The translations under genes and the position numbers were made by a program. The notes under the pieces are model-generated. The model was not told the DNA's origin and did no database searches. It worked only from the letters and a program-made list of their open reading frames with translations. From Chryseobacterium culicis (lineage in GTDB: Bacteria; Bacteroidota; Bacteroidia; Flavobacteriales; Weeksellaceae): DNA of 64,000 bases. Below are positions 7,743 through 16,533 of this stretch, one piece after another; positions within the stretch are counted from its first letter, which is position 1; every line of letters begins with the position of its first letter. The stretch is from NCBI RefSeq assembly GCF_002979755.1, contig NZ_PCPP01000004.1, positions 186,001 to 250,000 on the forward strand, read 5' to 3'.

Positions 7743-9155
7743 ATGAAAAAAAAATTATTACAATTGGTGTTGTTGCTTGTTTTTTTTAAAGCATACACTC
7801 AAGTAGGTATTAATACACCTAGCCCTGCTGCTACTTTAGATATTAATGCAAAAAATGCTACAGGCACTTCTACCAGCGTAGAAGGAATTCTGATTCCCCG
7901 GATAGATCGGCAAAAAGCCCAGAGTATGGCAGGTATTCCCACTTCAATTTTAATTTATGTCAACAGTACAGCTACCGGATCACAAACGGGAACAGCCGTC
8001 AATATTGATACTGTGGGGTATTACTACTATGATGGAACAACGTGGCTAAAGCTACATAATCCAACAAATTCAACAGTGGGTAATATCTACAATACAGATG
8101 GTACCCTTACAGGAAACCGGATTGTCTCTCAGGGAAATAGTACCCTGGCATTTACAGGAACGGCTACAAATGCTTTTTCAGTAGATAATACCACGCTTTC
8201 AGTAGATGCTGCCAACAACCTTGTAGGAATTGGTACCATTACCCCTGATACCAAACTTACCATCAATACTCCTGATGGTAGCTTTGGTTTGAATCATACC
8301 AATGGTACGATTAATCTGAAAACTTATATTGGAGGAGGATCTTCTTATTTTGGAACTACTACAGCCAATAATCTCTATCTTATGAGTAATAATACGATAA
8401 GAATGGCTGTTACTTCAGATGGCAATATAGGAGTAGGAACCAGTACCCCGGATACTTCTGCTTTGCTGGATATTTCTGATTCCAACAAAGGATTTTTGCT
8501 ACCAAGAATATCGCTTACTTCTATAACAGATGCCAGTACGATTGTGAGTCCTGCAAAAGGTCTTCTGGTTTATAATATAAATCCAGGGTTAACACCTTAT
8601 GGGGAAGGTATTTATTATAATGAAGGAACAACTGTATCGGCTAACTGGCGACGATTAAGTCCCCAGACTACAGATTATCAGCTTGCCGGGATTTTTATAG
8701 ATGCTGCTACTGCTCCTGTAGATCAGGCAGCATTGGGAAGTGGTGTTGTTGTAAATGATATAAACTTAGGTTTGTCAACCCCGATTACGATTCCTGCTAA
8801 TTCTGAAGCTAAAATTTCAGTAGATTATAGCATTCCTGTGGGAACTACAAATACGGTTGGGAGCGAATCAGGATATTATGGTATTCGGTTTCTTAAAAAT
8901 GGAGTGGAAGAACCTCTAGGATCAAGAAAATATACAATCCCTGAAGGAGATAATGGATCTCAAATGGTTTCTGTAGGAGGGAAATTTGGGGAAACAATTG
9001 TAAATTCTTCGTCTTCTCCTATTACGGTAACTTATACTTTAAATGGATATGCGGAAAGTAATAATCATGCAATTCGGTTTAATATGTGGTCTACATCGGG
9101 AAATAACTTTAACTGGGGTAAAGGTTCAATGGCTGTTACTGTTTTTGTGAAATAA
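7743..9155 (+). CDS. secreted tail-fibre-like surface protein, paralogue 1
   Basis: Protein of 470 residues with a signal peptide (MKKKLLQLVLLLVFFKAYTQ) followed directly by VGINTPSPAATLDI, a short module common in Bacteroidetes surface proteins and similar to phage tail-fibre repeats; related modules recur as VGIGTITPDTKLTI and VGTSTPDTSALLDI. The sequence is rich in Thr, Ser, Asn and Gly and is probably a beta-rich exported protein; the C-terminal 140 residues form a distinct beta domain. Function is unknown. The first 165 residues closely match the next gene, showing a tandem duplication with divergent C-termini. Confidence 0.82.
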   Translation: MKKKLLQLVLLLVFFKAYTQVGINTPSPAATLDINAKNATGTSTSVEGILIPRIDRQKAQSMAGIPTSILIYVNSTATGSQTGTAVNIDTVGYYYYDGTTWLKLHNPTNSTVGNIYNTDGTLTGNRIVSQGNSTLAFTGTATNAFSVDNTTLSVDAANNLVGIGTITPDTKLTINTPDGSFGLNHTNGTINLKTYIGGGSSYFGTTTANNLYLMSNNTIRMAVTSDGNIGVGTSTPDTSALLDISDSNKGFLLPRISLTSITDASTIVSPAKGLLVYNINPGLTPYGEGIYYNEGTTVSANWRRLSPQTTDYQLAGIFIDAATAPVDQAALGSGVVVNDINLGLSTPITIPANSEAKISVDYSIPVGTTNTVGSESGYYGIRFLKNGVEEPLGSRKYTIPEGDNGSQMVSVGGKFGETIVNSSSSPITVTYTLNGYAESNNHAIRFNMWSTSGNNFNWGKGSMAVTVFVK

Positions 9156-9199
9156 AATGGGGGTTAGGGAGAATAAATTTAGAATTTAAAAACATAAAG

Positions 9200-9229
9200 C
9201 GGCTCACAATAAAAATTGTGAGCCGTTTT
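9200..9229 (+). terminator. terminator after surface paralogue 1
   Basis: Perfect 10-bp stem CGGCTCACAA / TTGTGAGCCG with a TAAAAA loop followed by TTTT. It is a diverged copy of the terminator at 7369-7399. Confidence 0.85.
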
Positions 9230-9564
9230 GTGATCGGTTGGAGAAATTAAAACTTTTGTATCTTGATTTACAATGAGATGCTCTATTTTGGTTTATTGAA
9301 AATGCTAAAATAATAATTTTGAACAGAGTCGGTTGTTTTACTTCTTTAAAAAATTGCGCTATAATTCCTTCTTTTACACCTTAATAAGTTTCACAGGTTC
9401 AAGTTTATGATAGGTAATAAATATTATATATGTTTGATTATTAAATGTTTATGTTGTTGTAGAGTATATTTGATGTATCCATTGGTGTACATTTGATGTA
9501 TATCTGATTTTCATTTACGAGCAGGTTTGTACTTAGTTTTGTCGAATCGTTAAACTTATATTTT
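9230..9564. promoter_or_regulatory. leader region of the second surface-protein gene
   Basis: About 335 bases without a gene. TAGTTTTG at 9534-9541 is the likely -7 element 23 bases before the ATG. TTTGATGTA occurs repeatedly (around 9470 and 9500), as in the leader of the paralogue. Confidence 0.5.
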
Positions 9565-10641
9565 ATGAAAAAAAAAATATTACCATTGGTGATGATGTTT
9601 GCTTTTTTAAAAGCGTACACGCAAGTAGGTATTAATACGACCGGTCCTGCTGCTACTTTAGATATTAATGTAAAAAATGCTACAGGCACTTCTACCAACG
9701 TAGAGGGAGTTCTGATTACCCGGCTAGACCGGCAGAGAGCTCAAAGTATGACAGGTGTTCCTATTTCAACTTTAATTTATGTCAACAGTATAGCTACCGG
9801 ATCACAAACGGGAACGGCGGTAAATGTTGATACTATAGGTTATTACTATTATAATGGAGCAGCATGGGTAAAACTGCATAATCCTACAAATTCAATATCT
9901 GCTAATATCTACAATACAGATGGTGCCCTTACGGGTAATCGTATTGTTTCACAGGGAAGTAATTCGCTGGCATTTACAGGAACACAAGCCAACGCATTTT
10001 CGGTAGATGGTGCTACCTTTTCAGTAGATGCAGCCAATGACCGTATAGGAGTTGGAACCCAAACACCCAATGCCAAGTTAGAAATTAACTCAAGCTCTTC
10101 GGGTGTTTCAGGTTTGAAATTTACAAATCTAACTTCATCTTCACCTACAGGAACAGGACAGGCTATCGGTGTAGATGCTTCAGGAAATGTTATTTCAGTA
10201 TCTACAGTGGCACAGGTGTTAACAGTTGAAAATGCTGTTAGTAATCCTCCGAGCTCCCTAAACTTTACTGTGAATGATTTAGGCTATATTATTATTCCGG
10301 GAACTATTCAGAATATTACAATACCGACAGATGGTAAAGCTTTATTTATTAATTTTATGCTAGGTATTGATTATAGCTTGCCACCTTCGGGTTCGGGTTC
10401 GGGCTTTTATCAGGCTATTTTATTTATAGATAATACGGCTACAAATGTTTATCAAACAGTTCAGGAGTCAGGTGCGGGAGAACAGGCGCAATTCAATTTA
10501 TCATCTGTTAAATTTTTAACTAGTGGTAACCATACATTGGATATAAGAATGATCAGAAAATATAATAACGGAACTACATCCGGAGCAAATATATCTTGTA
10601 CTCCAGTATCTGTTTCTTTTAACTCATCCTATATTAATTAA
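9565..10641 (+). CDS. secreted tail-fibre-like surface protein, paralogue 2
   Basis: Protein of 358 residues with a signal peptide (MKKKILPLVMMFAFLKAYTQ) and the same VGINTTGPAATLDI start as its upstream neighbour. Similarity continues through RLDRQRAQSM, YVNSIATGSQTGTAV and NIYNTDGALTGNRIVSQG, then a single VGTQTPNAKLEI repeat. The C-terminal 150 residues are a beta-rich domain unrelated by eye to that of paralogue 1. Variable C-termini on a shared stem suggest surface ligands or adhesins with exchanged tips, which is inference. A shared terminator and tRNA-Leu follow. Confidence 0.82.
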   Translation: MKKKILPLVMMFAFLKAYTQVGINTTGPAATLDINVKNATGTSTNVEGVLITRLDRQRAQSMTGVPISTLIYVNSIATGSQTGTAVNVDTIGYYYYNGAAWVKLHNPTNSISANIYNTDGALTGNRIVSQGSNSLAFTGTQANAFSVDGATFSVDAANDRIGVGTQTPNAKLEINSSSSGVSGLKFTNLTSSSPTGTGQAIGVDASGNVISVSTVAQVLTVENAVSNPPSSLNFTVNDLGYIIIPGTIQNITIPTDGKALFINFMLGIDYSLPPSGSGSGFYQAILFIDNTATNVYQTVQESGAGEQAQFNLSSVKFLTSGNHTLDIRMIRKYNNGTTSGANISCTPVSVSFNSSYIN

Positions 10642-10782
10642 TGTCGATTTAAGCAAAGATTAAAGATTAAAAATAATTGATCATCATTTGCTTTTTTTTA
10701 AGTTTTTAGAATGGTGTAAAAAATTGATAAATAGAGAAAGAGATTAATATATAATAGTCACCATTTAATTATTCTAAAAAAC

Positions 10783-10820
10783 AAAAACCTCTGAAAATCA
10801 AAAGATTTCAGAGGTTTTTT
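10783..10820. terminator. bidirectional terminator between paralogue 2 and tRNA-Leu
   Basis: A 14-bp stem AAAAACCTCTGAAA / TTTCAGAGGTTTTT around a 9-nt loop, with A and T tracts on the two sides. It serves the plus-strand gene and the minus-strand tRNA. Confidence 0.88.
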
Positions 10821-10821
10821 G

Positions 10822-10901
10822 TACCCAGGACCGGGATCGAACCGGTACTCCTAAGAACTGGTGTTTGAGACCAGCGCGTCTACCAATTCCGCCACCTGGG
10901 C
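10822..10901 (-). tRNA. tRNA-Leu (anticodon CAA)
   Basis: The minus strand begins GCCCAGGTGGCGGAATTGG and ends with a T arm GGTTCGATCC and acceptor CCTGGGT plus discriminator A. The anticodon arm CTGGT-CTCAAAC-ACCAG gives anticodon CAA. The variable region is longer than in type I tRNAs, as expected for Leu. CCA is not encoded. The terminator on its 3' side and a TATATTTG promoter on its 5' side make it a single-gene unit. Confidence 0.95.
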
Positions 10902-10944
10902 TTGATGTTGAGTACAAACAAGATGTTTGTTTCAAATTGGTGTG

Positions 10945-10974
10945 CAAATATAGGAACTTTTTTCAATGTTCAAA
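10945..10974 (-). promoter_or_regulatory. tRNA-Leu promoter
   Basis: Minus-strand TTTG, an 18-base spacer, then TATATTTG: a near-consensus Bacteroidetes promoter 44 bases upstream of the tRNA. Confidence 0.7.
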
Positions 10975-10994
10975 AGCTTTTTTGAAGAATTTTT

Positions 10995-11762
10995 TTAAAA
11001 ATTAAGTTCCAAACCATCGTAGGCAAGGTGTATTCCGGGTGGAAGCTGCTTATCTTCAATGTCATGCAGCCCTAAATGATGACTGATGTGTGTTAAAAAT
11101 AATTTCTTCGGTTTGAGCTCTTCGAACAGTTTAATAACATCCGGAAGGATAAAATGAGCAGGATGGGGATCAAATTTTCTGATGCAGTTTAAGATCAGGA
11201 CATCAAGATTCTTTAATTTTTCTTTTTCCGTTTCAGAAATAAATCCGGCATCTGTAATATAGGCAAGCTTTTTAAACTTATATCCAAACACGGTAATTTT
11301 ATAGTGAATCACTTCCACAGGAGTGATTTCCGTATCCAGTACCTGAAAAGGCTTATTTTCAATTTCGTGAAGTTCAAAAGCGGGTGCACCGGGATATCTT
11401 ACGTCTGCAAAAGCGTAAGGAAATCTGTTTTTTATTTCATGAGCCACTCTTGAATAGCAGTAGAGCGGAACATCTTTTCCACTCTTAAAAATCAGTGGCC
11501 GCATATCATCCAGTCCGATGACGTGATCATTATGTTCATGGGTAATCAACGCAATATCTACGTTATGTTCATGATTGGTAAGCATTTGCTGCCTGAAATC
11601 CGGACCGCAATCGATCAGTATTTTTTTATTTTCTTCCGTAGTAATCATCACGGAAGAACGTAAACGTTTGTCTTTGGGATTTTCTGAAGTACACACTTCA
11701 CATGTGCAGCCTATAACAGGTACACCTTGAGAAGTACCAGTTCCTAAAAATTTCAACTTCAT
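10995..11762 (-). CDS. MBL-fold metallo-hydrolase, PhnP-like
   Basis: Metallo-beta-lactamase fold hydrolase of 255 residues resembling PhnP and lipoate-synthesis-associated phosphodiesterases. It starts MKLKFLGTGTSQG, has a Cys pair in GCTCEVC typical of the PhnP group, and carries the metal site THEHNDH, followed by a late His in THISHHLGLHD. It likely hydrolyses cyclic or activated phosphodiesters. An ATG 48 bases upstream exists, but the fold begins at MKLKF, so 11762 is used. It is divergent from the conserved unknown gene at 11817. Confidence 0.88.
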   Translation of the reverse strand: MKLKFLGTGTSQGVPVIGCTCEVCTSENPKDKRLRSSVMITTEENKKILIDCGPDFRQQMLTNHEHNVDIALITHEHNDHVIGLDDMRPLIFKSGKDVPLYCYSRVAHEIKNRFPYAFADVRYPGAPAFELHEIENKPFQVLDTEITPVEVIHYKITVFGYKFKKLAYITDAGFISETEKEKLKNLDVLILNCIRKFDPHPAHFILPDVIKLFEELKPKKLFLTHISHHLGLHDIEDKQLPPGIHLAYDGLELNF

Positions 11763-11780
11763 TTTGTTTTGAGGTTGGTT

Positions 11781-11788
11781 TAATTTTG
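11781..11788 (+). promoter_or_regulatory. -7 promoter element for the 11817 gene
   Basis: TAATTTTG on the plus strand matches TAnnTTTG and lies 28 bases before the ATG. Confidence 0.55.
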
Positions 11789-11816
11789 GTAAATTTACAA
11801 AAAATTTCATGTCCTA

Positions 11817-13244
11817 ATGTATCAGAAACTAACTCCTAAACAAAAAGCATTAACAATTAATCTAGATCCTACTATTTATGGTACTTTCGCAGAAATTGGA
11901 GCAGGGCAGGAGACTGTTCGCCACTTTTTTAGAGCAGGGGGAGCTTCCGGTACGATTGCTAAGGCAATGTCTGCTTATGACAAAGATTTTAGTGATGCCA
12001 TCTACGGAAAGGAAGTAAAAAACAGGTATGTTACCCAAAACAGGCTTCGCAAAATGCTTCGATATGAAGTAGCTTTGATTGAAGAGAGAATTTCAAGGGA
12101 TAATAATCCTGACAGAAAATTCTTTTCTTATGCCAATACGGTAACCACCATTAATTTTGACAAGACTGTAAAAGGCCACGGCTGGGTAGGAATTCGTTTT
12201 CAGACCAAAGAAAATGAAGATTACAATGAAATCGTAATTCACGTAAAATTCAAAGAAAATGATGCCACTCTTCAGCAGGAAACCTTAGGAAATCTGGGAG
12301 TGAACCTTATTTTCGGGGCTTTCAATTATTTTGACAACCCAAGAACTTTAGTAGAATCTTTATACGATGATGTTGCAAAAGACAACCTGGAAATTGATAT
12401 GATTGATTTCAGCGGACCTGCCTTTGCCTATGTTGATAACAGACTGATGTCTCTTCAATTGGTAAAGAATGGAATGACGGATGCAGTAATCTTCAATTCT
12501 CAAGGAAGTAACATGCTTCCGGCAGATGTATTGTACAAGAAAAATATTTTTGCGGTAAGAGGAAGTTTCAGACCGGTAACGAAAGTAAACATTGATATGC
12601 TTAAAAATGGGATGGATATGTTTTTCAAAGATGCTATCTGTACCCATGAAGAAACAGAAGTTCTTATTGAGATTACTATTTCCAATCTGAGAGCAGACGG
12701 AGATATTGACGAAAGAGATTTCCTTGACAGAGTTGATATTCTGGCTAAACTGGGATATACTGTTATTATTTCCAACTTCTCTGAATATTACAGACTGATC
12801 GATTATTTTGCCTCTTACACCAGTGGAGATATTGGTGTGGCGATGGGGGTAAACAACCTTTTGATGGTATTTGATGAGAAATACTATAAAGATTTGTCGG
12901 GTGGAATCCTTGAGGCATTCGGGAAATTTTTCAGAAACGGAATGAGAGTATATCTGTATCCTTACAAAGATCCGGAAACACACCAGTTACTGGATTCTTC
13001 AAACCTGAAAGTAGAGGAAAACCTGAAAGAATTATATAAATATTTCAAACACAACAACCGTATTGTTGATATTACCAATTATAACCCGGAGTTTTTGGAA
13101 ATTTATTCCAGAGAAATATTGAGAAAAATTGCCTGCTGTGTAAAAGGTTGGGAAACTCAGGTTCCGGAAGGTGTAGCAGAAATGATTAAAGAGCGTGGAA
13201 TGTTCGGATATAAAGAAGAACTTTCCCTAAAACAATTCTCTTAA
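11817..13244 (+). CDS. conserved Bacteroidetes protein of unknown function
   Basis: A 475-residue soluble protein that I recognise as a widely conserved Bacteroidetes family. To my recollection, databases often give it inconsistent names (for example nicotinate-nucleotide adenylyltransferase or TonB-dependent receptor), and neither is supported by what is visible. Conserved-looking stretches are FAEIGAGQETVRHFF, ASGTIAKAMSAYDKDFSDAIYG and GHGWVGIRFQ. There is no signal peptide, membrane segment, HxGH or beta-barrel pattern. It precedes a GAF-type methionine sulfoxide reductase by 12 bases, so the two are probably co-transcribed. Confidence 0.8.
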   Translation: MYQKLTPKQKALTINLDPTIYGTFAEIGAGQETVRHFFRAGGASGTIAKAMSAYDKDFSDAIYGKEVKNRYVTQNRLRKMLRYEVALIEERISRDNNPDRKFFSYANTVTTINFDKTVKGHGWVGIRFQTKENEDYNEIVIHVKFKENDATLQQETLGNLGVNLIFGAFNYFDNPRTLVESLYDDVAKDNLEIDMIDFSGPAFAYVDNRLMSLQLVKNGMTDAVIFNSQGSNMLPADVLYKKNIFAVRGSFRPVTKVNIDMLKNGMDMFFKDAICTHEETEVLIEITISNLRADGDIDERDFLDRVDILAKLGYTVIISNFSEYYRLIDYFASYTSGDIGVAMGVNNLLMVFDEKYYKDLSGGILEAFGKFFRNGMRVYLYPYKDPETHQLLDSSNLKVEENLKELYKYFKHNNRIVDITNYNPEFLEIYSREILRKIACCVKGWETQVPEGVAEMIKERGMFGYKEELSLKQFS

Positions 13245-13256
13245 AATATATATACA

Positions 13257-13706
13257 ATGTCAGAATTAAAGAAAAGACTTTCCTCAATTCTTGAAAGTCC
13301 TAAACATAATACAGAAGAAAAACTTGAAAAAGTTTGCCACTTGTTGGATCAGGAAATTCCTTACTTCAACTGGACTGGATTTTATTTCAAAAACGGAGAT
13401 AAGGAAGAATTGATTTTAGGCCCTTATGTGGGAGCACCAACAGATCATACCATTATTCCTTACGGTAAAGGAATTTGTGGTCAGGTAGCGGTTTCCAATG
13501 AAACATTTGTAGTTCCTGACGTACATGAAGAAAGTAACTACCTTAGCTGTTCTATCGATACAAAAGCTGAAATTGTAGTTCCGATTTTTAAAGACGGAAA
13601 AAACATTGGCCAGATTGATATTGATTCTCATACCATTGATCCTTTCACGAAGGAAGACCGTGAATTATTAGAATGGCTCTGTAATGAAGTTTCTAAGATT
13701 TTGTAA
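13257..13706 (+). CDS. GAF-domain free methionine-(R)-sulfoxide reductase
   Basis: A single GAF domain of 149 residues matching the fRMsr (YebR/MsrC) family, which reduces free methionine-R-sulfoxide using thioredoxin. Diagnostic segments are NWTGFYF, LGPYVGAP, GKGICGQ with the first redox Cys, PDVHEESNYLSC with the second Cys, and AEIVVPIFKDGKNIGQIDIDS. The third Cys found in some members is absent, so the mechanism would use two. It lies 12 bases after the conserved unknown gene and is followed by a strong terminator. Confidence 0.88.
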   Translation: MSELKKRLSSILESPKHNTEEKLEKVCHLLDQEIPYFNWTGFYFKNGDKEELILGPYVGAPTDHTIIPYGKGICGQVAVSNETFVVPDVHEESNYLSCSIDTKAEIVVPIFKDGKNIGQIDIDSHTIDPFTKEDRELLEWLCNEVSKIL

Positions 13707-13730
13707 TTGAAAACTTACAATAAAATATAG

Positions 13731-13758
13731 ACTCCGGCTGATTGAGCCGGAGTTTTTT
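13731..13758. terminator. bidirectional terminator
   Basis: Perfect 9-bp GC-rich stem ACTCCGGCT / AGCCGGAGT, loop GATTG, then TTTTTT. It separates the fRMsr gene from the convergent cupin gene. Confidence 0.9.
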
Positions 13759-14224
13759 ATGGATTGTTAGTGGTAATGACAAACATAATTAAGGGTTCAT
13801 CTCCAGTGTTTTCCACAGAATGATACCCGATGGAACTGATAGCCGTAATATCCCCTTTTTGTAATGTTTTCTTACGTATATTTCCCTCTGTTCCTGTTCT
13901 TTCTCTATATTCTCCGGTTCCATGAACAACAACGTACAATTCCTGTTCATTTCTTTGATTGTGCGTATGAAAACCAGACTCGTCCCCTTTGTTCAATAAA
14001 ACCATATAGGCAGCTAAACGATTATTTGCTAATTCTTTCTGATCAAACATCTGCAGCATATAAACAGTTCCGTTTCCTCCATACATATTTTCACGTTTAT
14101 CCATGCGTGTAATGGTGCGTTCACTTTTTTCAAACGCCATTACATAAAGATTGATGTATTTCGAAACTTCCTGTATAACGTGATCAAATTCCGCTCCCTC
14201 AGATAATATAATGGTATCAGACAT
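13757..14224 (-). CDS. cupin-domain protein
   Basis: A 155-residue protein with a C-terminal cupin barrel: GFHTHNQRNEQELYVVVHGTG contains the HxH and Glu metal ligands of motif 1, and GDITAISSIGYHSVEN carries the His of motif 2. The N-terminal 60 residues, including RMDKRENMYGGNGTVYM, are not a standard cupin part. It may be a dioxygenase, isomerase or sensor; nothing in the sequence decides. A degenerate heptad repeat (14237-14264) lies just upstream. Confidence 0.8.
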   Translation of the reverse strand: MSDTIILSEGAEFDHVIQEVSKYINLYVMAFEKSERTITRMDKRENMYGGNGTVYMLQMFDQKELANNRLAAYMVLLNKGDESGFHTHNQRNEQELYVVVHGTGEYRERTGTEGNIRKKTLQKGDITAISSIGYHSVENTGDEPLIMFVITTNNP

Positions 14225-14236
14225 GTGAATTAAAAA

Positions 14237-14264
14237 TTTAAAGTTTAATGTTTAGAGTTTAAAA
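14237..14264. repeat. degenerate heptanucleotide repeat
   Basis: Four consecutive 7-base units TTTAAAG, TTTAATG, TTTAGAG, TTTAAAA between the cupin gene and the BtuF-like gene. Same periodicity as at 17867, 31131 and 50791. Confidence 0.6.
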
Positions 14265-14279
14265 TTGATGGTTGAAAAA

Positions 14280-15020
14280 CTAGCTTTGCTGCATCAGTTG
14301 AATTTCAGCAATAAGTTCTTTAAAGTAATTCTCACATTTCGCAATATGAGTTCCATACCAGGAAAATGCCTCACCATCCACAATCATCATCTTTTTATCA
14401 GGATAAAAAACCTGTAGTTCCTGAATATGTTTTTCTTTAAATGGAAAAGGTTCAGAAGAAAGCATGATGACGTCAGCATCCGCCAGATCTTCAACGGTAA
14501 TTTGAGGATAGCGGGTTTTATCTTTGAAAATATTTTCAAAACCAATTTCCGATAAAATTCTGTGGATGAAAGTATCTGAGCCAATGGTCATATAAGGATT
14601 ATTCCAGATAAGATAAGCTGCTTTGACGGGAGTTTCCAGCTTTGCCTGATTCAGGATATCATAAATTTTAAGATTGAAAAGCTGTGCTCTGTCTTCCTTT
14701 CCGAAAAGCTTTCCGAGATTTTTGAGCAGATAATAATTATCCTCAATCGTGTCAATATTGGTTACCATTACTTTATGATCGTCCATCAACGCTTCTACCT
14801 GTTCTTTTACGTTTTCTTCCTTATTGGCAAGAATAAGATCCGGTTGCAGCGCTTTAATTTTCTCAATATTGATATTTTTGGTTCCACCAATTACGGATAC
14901 ATTTTTTATTTTATCCTGAGGATGAATGCAGAATTTTGTTCTGCCGATCACTTCATTTTCGGTAAGCCCAAGGTCAAATAAAGCCTCAGTAATAGAGGGT
15001 ACAAGAGAAACGATTTTCAT
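14280..15020 (-). CDS. helical-backbone metal receptor (BtuF-like) without signal peptide
   Basis: Protein of 246 residues with the substrate-binding fold of BtuF/FepB-type proteins: MKIVSLVPSITEALFDLG, the turn VIGRTKFC, LQPDLILANKE and later AYLIWNNPYMTIGSDTFI. These proteins usually bind vitamin B12 or iron chelates for ABC import. No signal peptide or lipobox is present, so this copy appears cytoplasmic, a variant common in Bacteroidetes. The cobalamin genes cobT, cobS and cobC lie 25 kb away in this window, but no direct link is visible. It lies downstream of mgtE on the same strand. Confidence 0.82.
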   Translation of the reverse strand: MKIVSLVPSITEALFDLGLTENEVIGRTKFCIHPQDKIKNVSVIGGTKNINIEKIKALQPDLILANKEENVKEQVEALMDDHKVMVTNIDTIEDNYYLLKNLGKLFGKEDRAQLFNLKIYDILNQAKLETPVKAAYLIWNNPYMTIGSDTFIHRILSEIGFENIFKDKTRYPQITVEDLADADVIMLSSEPFPFKEKHIQELQVFYPDKKMMIVDGEAFSWYGTHIAKCENYFKELIAEIQLMQQS

Positions 15021-15046
15021 ATTGGCATGTTAGAGGATGCCTAAAA

Positions 15047-16369
15047 TTACAAAAGTTTTCCGGTTAAGAAAAGTCCGGCTACGGTAAAATAGATAATAAG
15101 CCCCGTAACATCCACCAATGTTGCTACAAATGGAGCAGAAGAGGTAGCAGGGTCAAGGTTTAATTTCTTTAAAACAAATGGAATCATAGAACCAGATAAC
15201 GTTCCCCATAATACAATGGCAATTAAAGAAACCGAAACACTTAATCCGACATATACCCAATACTGGCCATAATCAAAAAGACCAATCTGCTGCCAAAGCA
15301 TAATTCGTATAAATCCGATGACTCCTAAGATGGCACCCAGACATAATCCGGAGATAATCTCTTTTTTCATGACATACCACCAGTCTTTGAGATTGATTTC
15401 CTGAAGGGCCATGGCACGGATAATCAATGTGGCTGCCTGAGATCCGGAATTTCCTCCACTGGAAATAATCAATGGAACAAATAGGGCCAGTACAACGGCT
15501 TTTTCAATTTCTTTATCAAAATATCCCATTGCTGATGCAGTCAGCATTTCCGAAACAAATAGAATGATCAGCCAGGTTGCCCTTTTTTTAATCATCTCTG
15601 TCCATGAAGTTTGGATATAGGGAAGATCTAATGCTTCCAATCCCCCGAATTTCTGGATATCTTCCGTGTTCTGCTGTTCAATCTGATCGAGGATGTCATC
15701 TATCGTTACGATTCCTACCAAAACACCGGCTTCCGTAATAATAGGAAGAGCGCCACGGTCATACTTTTCGAAATAGGTTACCGCATCCTCTTTAGATGTA
15801 GTGGTAGTAATAGCTACAAAATGATTGTCTGTAATATCTGAAACCAAAGTATCTTCCTCTTCCAACAGTAAAGTTCCGATAGCAAGGTCATCAATGAGGC
15901 GGTTTCTTTCATCCACAACATACAGATAGTTCATGGTTTCCACTCTTTTTCCTACCTTTTTGATTTGCTGAAGACATCTTTTTACCGTCCATTCCTTACG
16001 GATCTGGATATAATAGGGAGTCATCAGACGGGCAATCGAATCCGAATTGTATCCAAGAAGCTTTAAAGCAATTCTTCTTTCCTGCGGATTAAGGTGGTTG
16101 ATGGAGTACTTGATAAGCTCATCCGGGAAATCCTCAAAAAGAGCAGTTCTGTCATCCGGAGTCATAGCATTCAGGATTTCGGAAACTTCATCGCTTCCGA
16201 TACTTCTGATGGTATCCTCCTGGAAATCAGGGTCAAGATGTGAAAAGACTTCTGCTTTGTATTCTTTCGGAACCTTCAGGAACGCGAGCAGCCTCTCATC
16301 AGCAGGAAGTTCGCTGAGGGTTTCGGCAATATCGGCAGGGTTGAAGATAAGTTCGTCTCTAGAATTCAA
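15047..16369 (-). CDS. mgtE: magnesium transporter MgtE (TTG start)
   Basis: Magnesium channel of the MgtE family. An N-terminal superhelical domain (about 1-125) is followed by two CBS domains (about 130-250; DEAVTY-like and GIVTIDDILD segments) and five C-terminal transmembrane helices with SGGNSGSQAATL and the Asp-containing PFVATLVDVTGL pore region. An ATG at 16405 would add 12 atypical residues, but a TATTTTTG promoter element overlaps that codon region, so I prefer the in-frame TTG at 16369 beginning NSRDELIFNPADIAE. The N-terminal domain normally closes the pore when magnesium is high. Confidence 0.88.
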   Translation of the reverse strand: MNSRDELIFNPADIAETLSELPADERLLAFLKVPKEYKAEVFSHLDPDFQEDTIRSIGSDEVSEILNAMTPDDRTALFEDFPDELIKYSINHLNPQERRIALKLLGYNSDSIARLMTPYYIQIRKEWTVKRCLQQIKKVGKRVETMNYLYVVDERNRLIDDLAIGTLLLEEEDTLVSDITDNHFVAITTTTSKEDAVTYFEKYDRGALPIITEAGVLVGIVTIDDILDQIEQQNTEDIQKFGGLEALDLPYIQTSWTEMIKKRATWLIILFVSEMLTASAMGYFDKEIEKAVVLALFVPLIISSGGNSGSQAATLIIRAMALQEINLKDWWYVMKKEIISGLCLGAILGVIGFIRIMLWQQIGLFDYGQYWVYVGLSVSVSLIAIVLWGTLSGSMIPFVLKKLNLDPATSSAPFVATLVDVTGLIIYFTVAGLFLTGKLL

Positions 16370-16391
16370 AACGTGAAATTTTTTGGATATG

Positions 16392-16399
16392 CAAAAATA
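16392..16399 (-). promoter_or_regulatory. -7 promoter element of mgtE
   Basis: TATTTTTG on the minus strand matches TAnnTTTG, 22 bases before the proposed TTG start and downstream of the alternative ATG, which argues for the later start. Confidence 0.45.
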
Positions 16400-16475
16400 A
16401 TTCAAATTTTTAAGACTGAGCTATAAACTGACAAAATTAAGGATTAATTAAAGTTTAATGCTTCACTATAAGGGC

Positions 16476-16502
16476 AAAAAAAACACCCGCCGAAACGGAT
16501 GT
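16476..16502 (-). terminator. terminator after peptide gene pair b-a
   Basis: On the minus strand ACATCCG / CGGGTGT (one U-G pair) with a TTTCGG loop is followed by eight T residues. It ends the unit containing peptides b and a. Confidence 0.75.
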
Positions 16503-16533
16503 GCAAAAATTAAATTTTAAATTCCAATATTCT

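Noticed and set aside
12360..12983. 207-codon minus-strand frame within the 11817 gene
   Set aside because: Antisense shadow of a conserved gene with no protein-like pattern.
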